From the NCBI GenBank assembly GCA_963757155.1, contig CAVWQS010000037.1, forward strand, positions 62,001-126,000: a DNA stretch of 64,000 nucleotides, in the 5' to 3' direction. Below the pieces are notes generated by a model. It made no database searches and was not told where the DNA came from. It was given only the letters and a program-made list of their open reading frames with translations. The position numbers and the translations under genes are program-made. The first letter of the stretch is position 1. Every line of letters begins with the position of its first letter. Shown here piece after piece: positions 8,771-17,842 of this stretch. This DNA comes from DASXQK01 sp963757155 (GTDB lineage Bacteria; Pseudomonadota; Alphaproteobacteria; Dongiales; Dongiaceae).

Positions 8771-9060
8771 ATGCGGACGGACGGGGTTGCTCCATGGGGC
8801 GGCCGGGCTTGTCCTGGCCATCCACGTCGCGCGCGCCGCTGGAAGCTGAGGAAGCTATCAACACTTCTTCTTTTCCTGACGGTCGTCCCGGGACTTACAC
8901 GCAAGCGCTCGCGCATGCTTGGCTGCATTCTCGGAAGCCCACGACGTGGATGGCCGGGACAAGCTCGGCCATGACGGTTGCGGGAGGGAGCCCGACCACC
9001 GGACAGTCGTGCGCATGTCCTCGCCATGACGGTTGAGAGAGCGAGGCTCGTCCGTGACAA
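8771..9060. repeat. Dispersed GRDKPGHDG-type repeat, composite copy
   Basis: The segment starts with the same 23 nt as 4668-4690 (inverted). It contains GGCTTGTCCTGGCCATCCA near 8808 and a near-complement near 8940-8966, so the two form imperfect arms about 110 bp apart. Further CGCCATGACGGTTG units follow. Translated frames give the PGHDG-like peptides seen in alphaproteobacterial intergenic palindromes. With the hairpin above, it fills the 8606-9090 gap; I see no gene in it. Confidence 0.65.
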
Positions 9061-9090
9061 CCGGAACTGCCGTGTATTCCTACCCCGGCC

Positions 9091-9843
9091 TCAGTGCGGG
9101 CGTAGCCCGGGCTCGATCTTCTGCGCGTCCATCTTCTGGGCTTCGATCCGCTCGCCGTGGCGCTGGCAGCTCGCCTCGGCGAGCTCGACGAAGATGTCGG
9201 TCGCCGTCTCGGGCAAGGGATGGATCTCCGGCTTCTCGCCGGGATAGGCCTGGGCGCGCATGGCGGTGCGCAGGCGGCCGGGATCCACGAGGTTGACCTT
9301 GACCTTCGTGATGGCGACCTCGTCGGCATAGATACCGGCGAGCTGCTCCAGCGCCGCCTTTGTCACGGCATAGGCACCCCAATAGGCGCGCGGCGCCTTG
9401 GCCGAAGAGGCGGTGACGAAGATCGCCCGGCCGGCGGGCGAGGCGCGCAGCAGCGGATCGAGGCTGCGGATGAGACGCCAATTCGCCGTCAGATTGACGT
9501 CGATGACCTTCTGCCATTCCTTGGGATCGATATGGCCGAGGGGCGAGAGGGTCCCCAGCATGGCGGCATTGGCGACCAGGATATCGAGGCGCTTGTGGCG
9601 CTCATAGATCGACGCGCCCAGCCGGTCGAGGGCAGGGAAATCCGTGATGTCGAGGGGGACCAGGGTCGCATGTCCGCCGGCGGCCTGCACGGCATCGTCG
9701 ACTTCCTCCAGCCCGCCGATCGTGCGGGCCAGCAGGATCAGCTCGGCGCCCTCTTCGGCGAAGCGCTTGGCGATGGCCGCGCCCAAGCCGCGCGAAGCAC
9801 CGGTCACGAGCGCGACGCGCCCGGCGAGCCGTCCTTCGGCCAT
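9091..9843 (-). CDS. Short-chain dehydrogenase/reductase
   Basis: A 250-residue classical SDR. It has the Rossmann motif TGASRGLGAAIA at residues 14-25, NAAMLG, the catalytic Ser in VTASSAKAPR and the YxxxK pair in YWGAYAVTKAALEQL. The NAD(P)-dependent oxidoreductase substrate cannot be deduced. It follows purF by 4 nt on the same strand and is the last gene of the alr-purF block. This placement after purF recurs in alphaproteobacteria, but no metabolic link is established. Confidence 0.9.
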   Translation of the reverse strand: MAEGRLAGRVALVTGASRGLGAAIAKRFAEEGAELILLARTIGGLEEVDDAVQAAGGHATLVPLDITDFPALDRLGASIYERHKRLDILVANAAMLGTLSPLGHIDPKEWQKVIDVNLTANWRLIRSLDPLLRASPAGRAIFVTASSAKAPRAYWGAYAVTKAALEQLAGIYADEVAITKVKVNLVDPGRLRTAMRAQAYPGEKPEIHPLPETATDIFVELAEASCQRHGERIEAQKMDAQKIEPGLRPH

Positions 9844-9847
9844 GGTC

Positions 9848-11306
9848 TCAGGCGGTCTCGGCGAGGAGGGAGAGCTGCGCCGGCGCGTCGGCGCCCTGGT
9901 CGGTCAGCCGGGTCGGATAATCGCCGGTGAAACAGGCGTCGCAATATTGCGGCTGGCGCGGATTGCGCCCCGGCTCCCCCATGGCCCGATAGAGGCCGTC
10001 GATGGAGATGAAGGCGAGGCTGTCGACGCCGATGATCTTCGCCATCTCCTCGGTGTCATGCTTGAAAGCGAGGAGCTGGCTGCGCTCGGGCGTATCGATG
10101 CCATAGAAGCAGGAATGGGCGGTCGGCGGGCTGGAGATGCGCATATGCACCTCCCTCGCCCCGGCGCTGCGCACCATCTCCACGATCTTCCGGCTCGTGG
10201 TGCCGCGCACGATGCTGTCGTCCACCAGGATCACGCGCCGGCCCTCGATGGAGGCCCGATTGGCATTGTGCTTCAGCTTCACGCCGAGATGGCGGATATG
10301 GTCCGACGGCTCGATGAAGGTGCGGCCCACATAGTGGTTGCGGATGATGCCGAGCTCGAAGGGAATGCCCGCCTCGGCCGCATAGCCGATGGCCGCGGGC
10401 ACGCCCGAATCGGGCACCGGGATCACCACATCGGCCGGCACGCCCGCCTCGCGGGAGAGCTCGGCGCCGATGCGCTTGCGCGCCTCATAGACGCTGGTGC
10501 CCTCGACGATGCTGTCGGGCCGGGCGAAGTAGATGTATTCGAAGACGCAGAAGCGGCGCGGCGCGGAGGGGAAGGGCCGCAGCGAATGGACGCCGGAGCT
10601 GTCGAGCACGATGAGCTCGCCCGGCTCGACATCGCGGACCAGCTCGGCGCCGATGATGTCCAGCGCGCAGGTCTCCGAGGCCAGGATATGGCCCGAGCCC
10701 AGCTTGCCCAGCACCAGCGGCCGCACGCCCAGGGGATCGCGCACGCCGATCACCATGTCCTGGGCGAGTGCCACCAGGGAATAGGCGCCTTCGACCTGCT
10801 GCAGGGCATGGATCAGCCGGTCGACCACGCCGCCGCGCAGCTGGGTCGCCATCAGATGGGTGATGACCTCGGTATCGGTGGTCGACTGGAAGAGCGAGCC
10901 GCGGCGGACCAGATCGCGATGAATCGTCGCGGCATTGGTCAGATTGCCGTTATGGGCGAGCGCGAAGCCGCCGAACTCCAGATCGGCGAAGAGCGGCTGG
11001 ACATTGCGCAGGATCGTCTCGCCGGTGGTGGAATAGCGCACATGGCCGATGGCCGCATGGCCCTTCAGCTTGGCCATCACCTGTTCGGAGGAGAAATTGT
11101 CCGCGACATGGCCCAGCGCCCGGTGGGCGTTGAACTTGCGGCCGTCGAAGGAGACGATGCCGGCGGCCTCCTGGCCGCGATGCTGCAGGGCGTGCAAGCC
11201 CGAGGACGGCCCGCGCCGTCGCCTCCTCACCCCCGTAGTAGATGCCGACGACTCCGCATTCTTCCTTGAGCTTGTCGTCGTCGAAGGGGTTGGTGCGAAT
11301 CATCAT
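9848..11306 (-). CDS. purF: Amidophosphoribosyltransferase PurF, with a frameshift
   Basis: PurF makes phosphoribosylamine from PRPP and glutamine, the first step of purine synthesis. The N-terminus reads MIRTNPFDDDKLKEECGVVG; the Cys of EECGVVG is the N-terminal nucleophile after propeptide removal. The glutaminase continues GLHALQHRGQEAAGIVSFDG and the PRPP site is VILVDDSIVRGTTSRKIV. The frame breaks at 11195-11202: EEATARAVLGL is in one frame and HALQHRGQEAA in another, through one extra base. Correcting it gives 485 residues, the expected size. ATG 11306, ATG 11303 and TTG 11315 are possible starts. It lies just downstream of cvpA, as in many bacteria (cvpA-purF). Confidence 0.92.
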
Positions 11307-11319
11307 GCCTGTCAAATGG

Positions 11320-12000
11320 CTACTGATTGCCCTGGATCAAGCGGTCGAGGTCCTTGCGCTCATTGGCGTTATACCCCGGATCTTGCTTCGGTGCAGCACC
11401 GGGTTTCGGGGCCGGCTGGTCGCTGCCGATTCCCTGCAGCATCTGCTGCTTGGCCTGTTCCTCGAGCTGCCGGCGGGCATCGGCCGCCGCCGCCGCCCCC
11501 TTGTCGAGGGCGCCCTGGGGCAGGAGGGAGCGCAGGATGTCGGCCCCGCTGGCGACCAGCGGCCGCGAGCGGGCCTCCTTGATGATATCGGGCTGGTCGG
11601 CCTCATTGGGAACCGCCCAGGTGAAGAGGAGATAGGCGAAGCAGATCAGCACGGCCCCGCGCAGCAGGCCAAAGAGGAGGCCCAGCGAACGGTCGAGGGC
11701 GCCGAAGGTGCTGCCCCGGACATTGCGGGCGATGGCATGGCTGATGGCGGCGCAGATGATCAGGGTGACCAGGAAGATCGCCGTGGCCGTGACCACATCG
11801 GCCAGGATGGTGATGGAGATGTATTTGCGGGCGATATCCTTGGCATAGGGAAAGCCCCAGAGCGCGGCCAGCGCCGCGGCGACCCAGGCGCCGATGGAGA
11901 GGACCTCGCGCACCAGCCCCCGGCCGAAGGCGAGGAGGGCGGAGATCAGCATCACGCCGATGACGGCGAGATCGACGAAATTGGCGGAAAGGCCGCTCAC
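11320..12000 (-). CDS. cvpA: CvpA family membrane protein
   Basis: A 226-residue protein from GTG 12000. That GTG overlaps the radA stop as GTGA, which fixes the start. Residues ~8-135 contain four membrane segments, including FVDLAVIGVMLISALLAFGR, ATAIFLVTLIICAAISHAIA and LLRGAVLICFAYLLFTW. The conserved GLxREVLSIGAWV and RSLGLLFGLLRG motifs of the CvpA/colicin V production family are present. The C-terminus is a polar tail rich in Gln/Ala/Pro. The family role in envelope homeostasis is poorly defined. Its neighbour purF is the classical partner. Confidence 0.9.
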   Translation of the reverse strand: MSGLSANFVDLAVIGVMLISALLAFGRGLVREVLSIGAWVAAALAALWGFPYAKDIARKYISITILADVVTATAIFLVTLIICAAISHAIARNVRGSTFGALDRSLGLLFGLLRGAVLICFAYLLFTWAVPNEADQPDIIKEARSRPLVASGADILRSLLPQGALDKGAAAAADARRQLEEQAKQQMLQGIGSDQPAPKPGAAPKQDPGYNANERKDLDRLIQGNQ

Positions 12001-13379
12001 TTGGTCTCTTTGCCGCCGAGTCGCTCGACGAGTTCCGAGAGATGGGCGATGGACGCCAGGCGCAGCCCGCTCGCGGGATTCTTGCGGCGGCCGCCCAAGG
12101 GCGGGATCAAAGCATCGGTAAAGCCCAACTTCTCCGCTTCCTTCAGGCGCTGGTCGATCTGGCCGACGGGCCGGACCTCTCCACCCAGGCCGATCTCGCC
12201 GAAAACAACCGTGCCGGCGGGCGTCGGACGGGCCAGTCGCGAGGAGATCAGAGCCGCCGCCACCGCAAGATCGGCCGCCGGCTCGCCGACTCGGAGGCCG
12301 CCAGCGACGTTCAGATATACATCGTATCCGCCGAGGGCAAGACCGCAGCGGGTCTCCAGCACGGCCAGCACCATCGCGAGGCGGCCGGTATCCCAACCGA
12401 CGACCGCCCGGCGCGGCGTACCGGGCAAAGAGGGGGAGAGGAGGGCCTGAATCTCGACCAGCAGAGGCCGGCTTCCTTCCATCCCGGCGAAGACCGTGGC
12501 GCCGCTGACCTCGCTGTGGCGTTCCGCCAGGAACAGGGCCGAGGGGTTGGGAACCTCCATCAGACCGGCGTCGGTCATCTCGAAGACGCCGATCTCATTG
12601 GCCGGGCCGAAGCGGTTCTTGACGGCCCTGAGGATGCGGAATTGATGCCCCCGCTCGCCTTCGAAATAGAGGACGGTATCGACCATATGCTCGAGCACCC
12701 GGGGGCCGGCGATCATGCCCTCCTTGGTGACATGCCCGACCAGCAGCAGGCTGAAGCCGCGGCGCTTGGCGAGGCGGATCAGCTCGGCGGCCGAGGCGCG
12801 GACCTGGGCCACGGTTCCCGGCGCCGAATCGAGATTGTCGACATACATGGTCTGGATGGAATCGATGATGGCCAGCTCCGGCGGCTGGCCCGCATCCAAG
12901 GTCGAGGCGATATCGCGCACGGAGGTGGCGGCCGCCAGCAGGACCGGCGCCTGGCCCAGGCCCAGCCGCCGGGCGCGCAGCCGGACCTGCTCGATGGCCT
13001 CCTCGCCGGAGATGTAGATCGTCCCGGCGGCCCCGGCGAAACGCCCGAGGGCGGCGGCGACCTGGAGCACCAGGGTCGATTTGCCGATGCCGGGATCGCC
13101 GCCGATCAGCAGGGCCGAGCCCTTGACCAGCCCGCCGCCCACCACCCGGTCGAACTCGGCGATCCCGCTTTGCCGGCGCTCGGCCGGTGCGCTCTCGCCT
13201 TCCAGGGGCTGGAGATCGATCTTGCGGCCGCGGCCGGCCGAGAGGCCCTTGGGCGCGCTCTCCGCCACCAGCTCCTCGACGATGGTGTTCCATTCCCCGC
13301 AGGCATCGCAGCGCCCGCTCCAGCGCGGATGGCTGGCGCCGCAGGACTGGCAGACATAGCGGGCCGCGCCCTTCGCCAA
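11997..13379 (-). CDS. radA: DNA repair protein RadA
   Basis: A 460-residue protein starting at TTG 13379, immediately after the mlaF stop (TAATTG). The N-terminal zinc finger is CQSCGASHPRWSGRCDACGE (residues ~10-29). The RecA-like ATPase has Walker A GGDPGIGKST and the RadA-specific KNRFG motif (AVKNRFGPANE). The C-terminal Lon-protease-like domain covers about residues 285-455. RadA promotes branch migration during homologous recombination. TTG start: the MAKGAARYVCQ opening matches the family and no ATG is nearby. Confidence 0.95.
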   Translation of the reverse strand: MAKGAARYVCQSCGASHPRWSGRCDACGEWNTIVEELVAESAPKGLSAGRGRKIDLQPLEGESAPAERRQSGIAEFDRVVGGGLVKGSALLIGGDPGIGKSTLVLQVAAALGRFAGAAGTIYISGEEAIEQVRLRARRLGLGQAPVLLAAATSVRDIASTLDAGQPPELAIIDSIQTMYVDNLDSAPGTVAQVRASAAELIRLAKRRGFSLLLVGHVTKEGMIAGPRVLEHMVDTVLYFEGERGHQFRILRAVKNRFGPANEIGVFEMTDAGLMEVPNPSALFLAERHSEVSGATVFAGMEGSRPLLVEIQALLSPSLPGTPRRAVVGWDTGRLAMVLAVLETRCGLALGGYDVYLNVAGGLRVGEPAADLAVAAALISSRLARPTPAGTVVFGEIGLGGEVRPVGQIDQRLKEAEKLGFTDALIPPLGGRRKNPASGLRLASIAHLSELVERLGGKETK

Positions 13380-14165
13380 TTACAGCGACCTGACCGGCAT
13401 GGAGATCGGCCCCTCGGCCCGGCCGTGGATGAACTGATCGACATAGGGATTGCCGGAGCGGTTGATGTCTTCGGCCGGACCGCTCCAGACGATGCGCCCC
13501 TCATGGATCATGGCGATGCGGTCGGCGATATGGCGGGCACTCACCATGTCATGGGTGATGGAGACGGCCGTCGCCCCCAGATCTCGCACGCATTTGACGA
13601 TCAGCTTGTTGATCACGTCGCTCATGATGGGATCGAGGCCGGTGGTCGGCTCGTCGAAGAAGATGACCGCCGGCTCCTTGGCGATGGCGCGGGCGAGCGC
13701 CACGCGCTTTTGCATGCCGCCGGAGAGCTCGGCCGGATAGAGCTCGCCCACCGGCGCCTCCAGCCCGACGGCGGCCAGCTTGTTGAGCGCGATCTCCTTG
13801 GCCTGACGCCGCGGCATCCGCTCGCCCTGGATCAACCCGAAGGCGACGTTCTCCCAGACCGGCAATGAATCGAACAGAGCCGAGCCCTGGAACAGCATGC
13901 CGAAGGGCCGGCGCATCTTCTCCCGGTCGCGGCCGGTGAGGCCGACCGTTTCCTGTCCGTCCACCAGGATGCTGCCCGCCTCGGGGCGCAGCAGGCCGAG
14001 GATGCATTTGATGAGCACCGATTTGCCCGAGCCCGAGCCGCCGATCACCACGACCAATTCGCCGGTGCCGACGCTGAGATCCACCCCGCGCAGCACCTTC
14101 TTCGCGCCGAAGGATTTGTGCAGCCCGGCGACCGCGATCTTCGGTTGCTTCGGCGCCTCCGTCAT
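13380..14165 (-). CDS. mlaF: Phospholipid-transport ABC ATPase MlaF
   Basis: A 261-residue ATPase. The start ATG at 14165 overlaps the mlaE stop (ATGA). Motifs are Walker A GGSGSGKSVL, Q-loop MLFQGSALFDSLPVWENVAF (typical of MlaF/Ttg2A), signature ELSGGMQKR, Walker B AVIFFDEPTTGLDP and the His switch ITHDM. With the MlaE permease it drives phospholipid movement between the inner and outer membranes. The usual partners MlaD, MlaC and MlaB are not in the window. The gene pair is inserted between alr and radA. Confidence 0.93.
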   Translation of the reverse strand: MTEAPKQPKIAVAGLHKSFGAKKVLRGVDLSVGTGELVVVIGGSGSGKSVLIKCILGLLRPEAGSILVDGQETVGLTGRDREKMRRPFGMLFQGSALFDSLPVWENVAFGLIQGERMPRRQAKEIALNKLAAVGLEAPVGELYPAELSGGMQKRVALARAIAKEPAVIFFDEPTTGLDPIMSDVINKLIVKCVRDLGATAVSITHDMVSARHIADRIAMIHEGRIVWSGPAEDINRSGNPYVDQFIHGRAEGPISMPVRSL

Positions 14166-14938
14166 CGGGAGAAGAAGACCTCGGTGAGGAAGTAGTTCAG
14201 CACCAGGATCATGATCGAGGCGGAGACCACGGCATTGGTGGTCGCAGCCCCCACGCCCTGGGCGCCGCCCCGGGAATTGTAGCCCTGGTAGCAACCCATC
14301 AAGGCGATCACGAAGCCGAAGACGGCGGCCTTCACCAGGCCGGATACCACATCCAGATCGGTCACGAAGTCGATGGTGTTGCGGAGATAAACGGCGGAGT
14401 TGAAGCCCAGCTTGTAGACGGCGATCACATAGCCGCCGAAGACGCCGATGATGTCGGCGATCGCCACCAGGAAGGGCAGGCTGATGAGGCCGGCGATCAG
14501 CCGGGGCACCACCAGATATTTGATCGGGTTGGTCGAGAGCGTGCTGAGGGCGTCGATCTGCTCGGTCACCCGCATGGTGCCGATCTCGGCCGCCATGGCC
14601 GCGCCGATCCGTCCGGCGACCATGAGGCCGGCGAGCACCGGACCCAGCTCGCGGGTCAGCGAGATGACCACCACATTGGGGATGGCGGATTCGGCATTGA
14701 AGCGGGAGAAGCCGGTATAGCTCTGCAGCACCAGAACCATGCCGGTGAAGATGGCGGTCAGCCCCACCACCGGCAGAGAGTAGTAGCCGATATCGATCAG
14801 CTGGCGGCCGATCAGGCGGAAGTAGAAGGGCCGGCGGAAGGCGAGCGCCACGGCCTCCAGGGCGAAGAGGGCGATGCGGCCGATCTGCTCCAAGCCGTTG
14901 AGGACGGCGGCGCCGATGGGCTGCAGGACATTCGTCAT
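14162..14938 (-). CDS. mlaE: MlaE permease of the phospholipid-transport ABC system
   Basis: A 258-residue integral membrane protein of the MlaE/PF02405 family. It has an N-terminal amphipathic helix and five to six membrane segments. Conserved motifs include AIFTGMVLVLQSYTGF, VISLTRELGPVLAGLMVAGR, AEIGTMRVTEQIDALSTLST and a GCYQGY loop with a downstream G-A-x-x-T region. Its ATG overlaps the alr stop by 4 nt, and its stop overlaps the mlaF start by 4 nt, so the three are translationally coupled. It works as the transmembrane part of the Mla complex. Confidence 0.93.
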   Translation of the reverse strand: MTNVLQPIGAAVLNGLEQIGRIALFALEAVALAFRRPFYFRLIGRQLIDIGYYSLPVVGLTAIFTGMVLVLQSYTGFSRFNAESAIPNVVVISLTRELGPVLAGLMVAGRIGAAMAAEIGTMRVTEQIDALSTLSTNPIKYLVVPRLIAGLISLPFLVAIADIIGVFGGYVIAVYKLGFNSAVYLRNTIDFVTDLDVVSGLVKAAVFGFVIALMGCYQGYNSRGGAQGVGAATTNAVVSASIMILVLNYFLTEVFFSR

Positions 14939-16068
14939 GATGCGCTCTCCTGCGGCGCCGGCTCGATATAGACCCGGCGATAGCGCCGGCTGAGCGCCGT
15001 CAGCAGCTCATAGCCGATGCTGCCTGCCTCCTGGGCCAGTTCGTCAATGGGATGATGGGGGCCGATGAGCTCCACCCGGGCCCCGGGCAAGGCCAGCCCC
15101 GGCGGGGTCGCGCTGACGTCCAGGGTGATCAGATCCATCGACACTCGCCCTACCACCGGGATGCGGTGGCCGCCGAGGACCCCATGCCCCCGGTTGCCGA
15201 GAGCCCTGAAGAAGCCGTCGGCATAACCCAGGCCAACGACGGCGATCCGCCCCGGCTCGCCGACTGGATGCGTCGCACCATAACCAACGGTCATACCCCT
15301 GTCAACGCGACGGACTTGGATGATTTTTCCTTCAAGTCGAAGGACTTGGCGCATGGGATTGGGACGAGTTGCGAGCGGTGCCAAGCCGTAGATCGAGGCC
15401 CCCGGCCGGACCAGAGCAAGGTGGAATTCCGGCCCCAGAAAGATGCCGGAGGAGGCGGCGAGGCTCGCGGGCCGGCCGGCAAGATCGAGGGCCGCCATGG
15501 CCGCCCGGAAATCCCAGAGCTGGCGCCGGTTGAGGGGATGCTCGGGATCATCGCCGCAGGCGAGATGGCTCAGCACCAGAGCGATCTCGACGTCGCGGAG
15601 CCGGGTGCGGTCCGCCGCCAGCTCGGCCAGTTCGTCGGGGGGAAGCCCCAGGCGGTTGATGCCGGTATCGATATGGAGGGCGGCGGGCGATCCTTCGCCC
15701 GATTCCCGCCAGACGGCGATCTGAGCCAGGCTGCAGAGGCAGGGGCGCAGGCGATGACGGACCATGCTCGCGGCATTGCCGGAGGCAGCACCATTCAGCA
15801 CATAGATGTCGGGCGCCGGCAGCAGTGAGCGCAGCGCGGCTCCTTCCTCGGCTGTGGCGACGAAGAATGTCCGGACCCCGGCGGCGGCCAGCACCGGCGC
15901 CACGCGCGCCATGCCGAGGCCATAGGCATCTGCCTTGACCGCGGCCGCGGCCTCCGCCGGCCGGGCCTTGTCGGCGAGCAGCCGCCAATTGTCGACGATG
16001 GCACCGAGATCGATGGTGAGGACGGGGCGCTCGTCGTCCTCGGCGAGATCGTCGCCTGGGTGGGGCAT
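14935..16068 (-). CDS. alr: Alanine racemase
   Basis: A 377-residue PLP enzyme converting L- to D-alanine for peptidoglycan. The N-terminal TIM barrel carries the PLP Lys in AAAVKADAYGLGMARVAP, and the C-terminal beta domain has the catalytic Tyr in MTVGYGATHPVGEPG plus GRVSMDLITLDVS. ATG 16068 (MPHPGDD) is preferred over ATG 16095, because the extra nine residues are encoded by the adjoining palindromic repeat. The gene heads the alr-mlaE-mlaF-radA-cvpA-purF run and lies 140 bp downstream of dnaB. Confidence 0.93.
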   Translation of the reverse strand: MPHPGDDLAEDDERPVLTIDLGAIVDNWRLLADKARPAEAAAAVKADAYGLGMARVAPVLAAAGVRTFFVATAEEGAALRSLLPAPDIYVLNGAASGNAASMVRHRLRPCLCSLAQIAVWRESGEGSPAALHIDTGINRLGLPPDELAELAADRTRLRDVEIALVLSHLACGDDPEHPLNRRQLWDFRAAMAALDLAGRPASLAASSGIFLGPEFHLALVRPGASIYGLAPLATRPNPMRQVLRLEGKIIQVRRVDRGMTVGYGATHPVGEPGRIAVVGLGYADGFFRALGNRGHGVLGGHRIPVVGRVSMDLITLDVSATPPGLALPGARVELIGPHHPIDELAQEAGSIGYELLTALSRRYRRVYIEPAPQESAS

Positions 16069-16082
16069 ACCCCCCACCCTAA

Positions 16083-16156
16083 CCCGCCCCCACAAGGGGG
16101 GCGGGGATTAGAGGAAGGGCGTCCTTACTTCGCCCGCCCCCTTGATGGGGGCGGGC
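16083..16156. repeat. Palindromic CCCGCCCCC repeat pair (PHPNPPPQGG type)
   Basis: Two hairpins between dnaB and alr: CCCGCCCCC/GGGGGCGGG at 16083-16091 and 16097-16105, and GCCCGCCCCC/GGGGGCGGGC at 16132-16141 and 16147-16156 with the loop TTGAT. Translation of the unit gives HPNPPPQGGRG, a signature of a common alphaproteobacterial intergenic palindrome. Related units lie at 19200-19229 and 59183-59205. Confidence 0.75.
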
Positions 16157-16207
16157 TGGGGTGGGGGTGGGCCGAGGGCGCGATATTGGAGGCACAGCGT
16201 CGGGCCG

Positions 16208-17736
16208 TCAGTGGCCGCCCAGGCTGTCGTCGCGGACGAGATTGCTGAACTTGGTCACCATGCCGTCGAAGTAGAGCTCGACCACGCCGATCGGGCCGTG
16301 GCGCTGCTTGGCGATATGGACCTCGGCGACATTGTGGATGCGCTCCCCGCGCTCGAGCCAGCGGGCGTGGCGCTCGGCGAATTTCTCGTTGCTCTCGTCC
16401 TCGCGCTGCTTGGGCTCGCCGCGCTCGTGATAATACTCCTCGCGGAAGATGAACATCACCACATCGGCGTCCTGCTCGATCGAGCCTGATTCTCGGAGAT
16501 CGGCGAGCTGGGGGCGCTTGTCCTCGCGCTGCTCGACGGCGCGGGAGAGCTGGGAGAGCGCCAGCACGGGCACGTCGAGCTCCTTGGCGATGGCTTTCAG
16601 GCCGCGGGTGATCTCGGAGACCTCCTGCACGCGGTTCTCGCTCCGCATGCCCGCCGGGCTGCGCATGAGCTGGATATAGTCGACGACGATCATCTGCAGG
16701 CCGTGGCGGCGCTTGAGACGCCGGGCCCGGGTGCGCATGGCCGGTACCGTGAGGCCGGGCGTGTCGTCGATGAAGAAATGCAGCGATTGCAGCTCCTGGG
16801 CTGCGACGACGAGCCGGGAGAAATCGTCGTCCCGGCTGATCTCGCCGCGCCTGATGCGGTCCGAGGAGATCTCGGTGCGTTCGGCCAGGATGCGCATGGC
16901 GAGCTGCTCGGCCGACATTTCGAGGGAGAAGAAGGCGACCTTGGCGCCATTGGCGACCTTGACCCCACCCAGGGCGTCGCGAGTTTCGCTATAGGCCTGG
17001 GCCGCGTTATAGGCGATGTTGGTGGCCAGTGAGGTCTTGCCCATGGAGGGCCGCGCGGCCAGGATCACCAGATCGGATGGCTGCAGCCCGCCCAGCTTCT
17101 TGTCCAGATCGGCAAGCCCGGTGGTGACGCCGGTGATATGGCCTTCCCGCAGCACCGCGGCCTCGGCCATCTTGATCGCGCCGGTGATGGCGTTGGTGAG
17201 CGGCTTCAGCCCGCCTTCGGTATCGCCCGTCTCGGCCAGATTGTAGAGATGCTGCTCGGCCGTCTCGATCTGCTGGGTGGCCGAGAGATCGAGATCATGG
17301 GTATGGGCGGAATTGACCATCTCCTCGCCGAGATCGATGAGCTCGCGGCGCAGGAACAGGTCATGGATCGCGTGGCCGTAGTCCTCGGCATTGATGACGG
17401 TGACGACGGAGGCGGCGAGCCGCGCCAGATATTGCGCGCCGCCGAGCTCGATGAGCGCCGGGTCCTGGTCGAATAGATTCTTCAGAGTCAGGACATTGGC
17501 GATCTGGCCTCGCTCGATCAGCTTGCCGGCGGCCTCGTAGATGCGCCCGTGCAGCGCGTCGGCGAAATGATCGGGGCGCAGGAACTCATTGACCTTGTCG
17601 AAGACGAGGTTGTTGGCGAGGATCGCGCCGAGCAGCGCCATCTCCGCCTCGTAGTTGTGCGGGGGAACGCGCGGCGGAACCTCGCCCGGCTGGCGAAGGC
17701 CCTGACGTTGCGATTGCCTGTGGTCGCTGCTTCCAT
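16208..17736 (-). CDS. dnaB: Replicative DNA helicase DnaB, with a 5' frameshift
   Basis: The hexameric 5'-3' helicase of the replisome. The N-terminal domain contains PPHNYEAEMALLGAILANN; the RecA-like domain has Walker A ILAARPSMGKTS, the EMSAEQLAMRI region, VVDYIQLMRSP, and DLRESGSIEQDADVVMFIFR. ATG 17736 opens MEAATTGNRNVRAFA, and one missing base at about 17691/17692 separates this from EPGEVPPRVPPHNYEAEMA. Adding one base (a G on the coding strand, giving GAG) restores a 509-residue protein. The remaining frame, from a Met within the N-terminal domain, lacks about 30 residues. DnaB is essential, so a sequencing error is likely. Confidence 0.93.
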
Positions 17737-17842
17737 CACCGCACCCTAGAAGGATGCGCGGCAGCTAAGACCGGACATTCGGCTCTGCCTAGGTGGATAA
17801 CGTTATCAGGTGCGGACGGAGATGAGTGGCCGTGGCGAGCGC

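Noticed and set aside
8767..9036. Small ORFs over the dispersed repeat (MAGTSSAMT and PGHPRRG-like peptides)
   Set aside because: These peptides are typical translation artefacts of palindromic intergenic repeats, with no promoter, RBS or conservation of reading frame.
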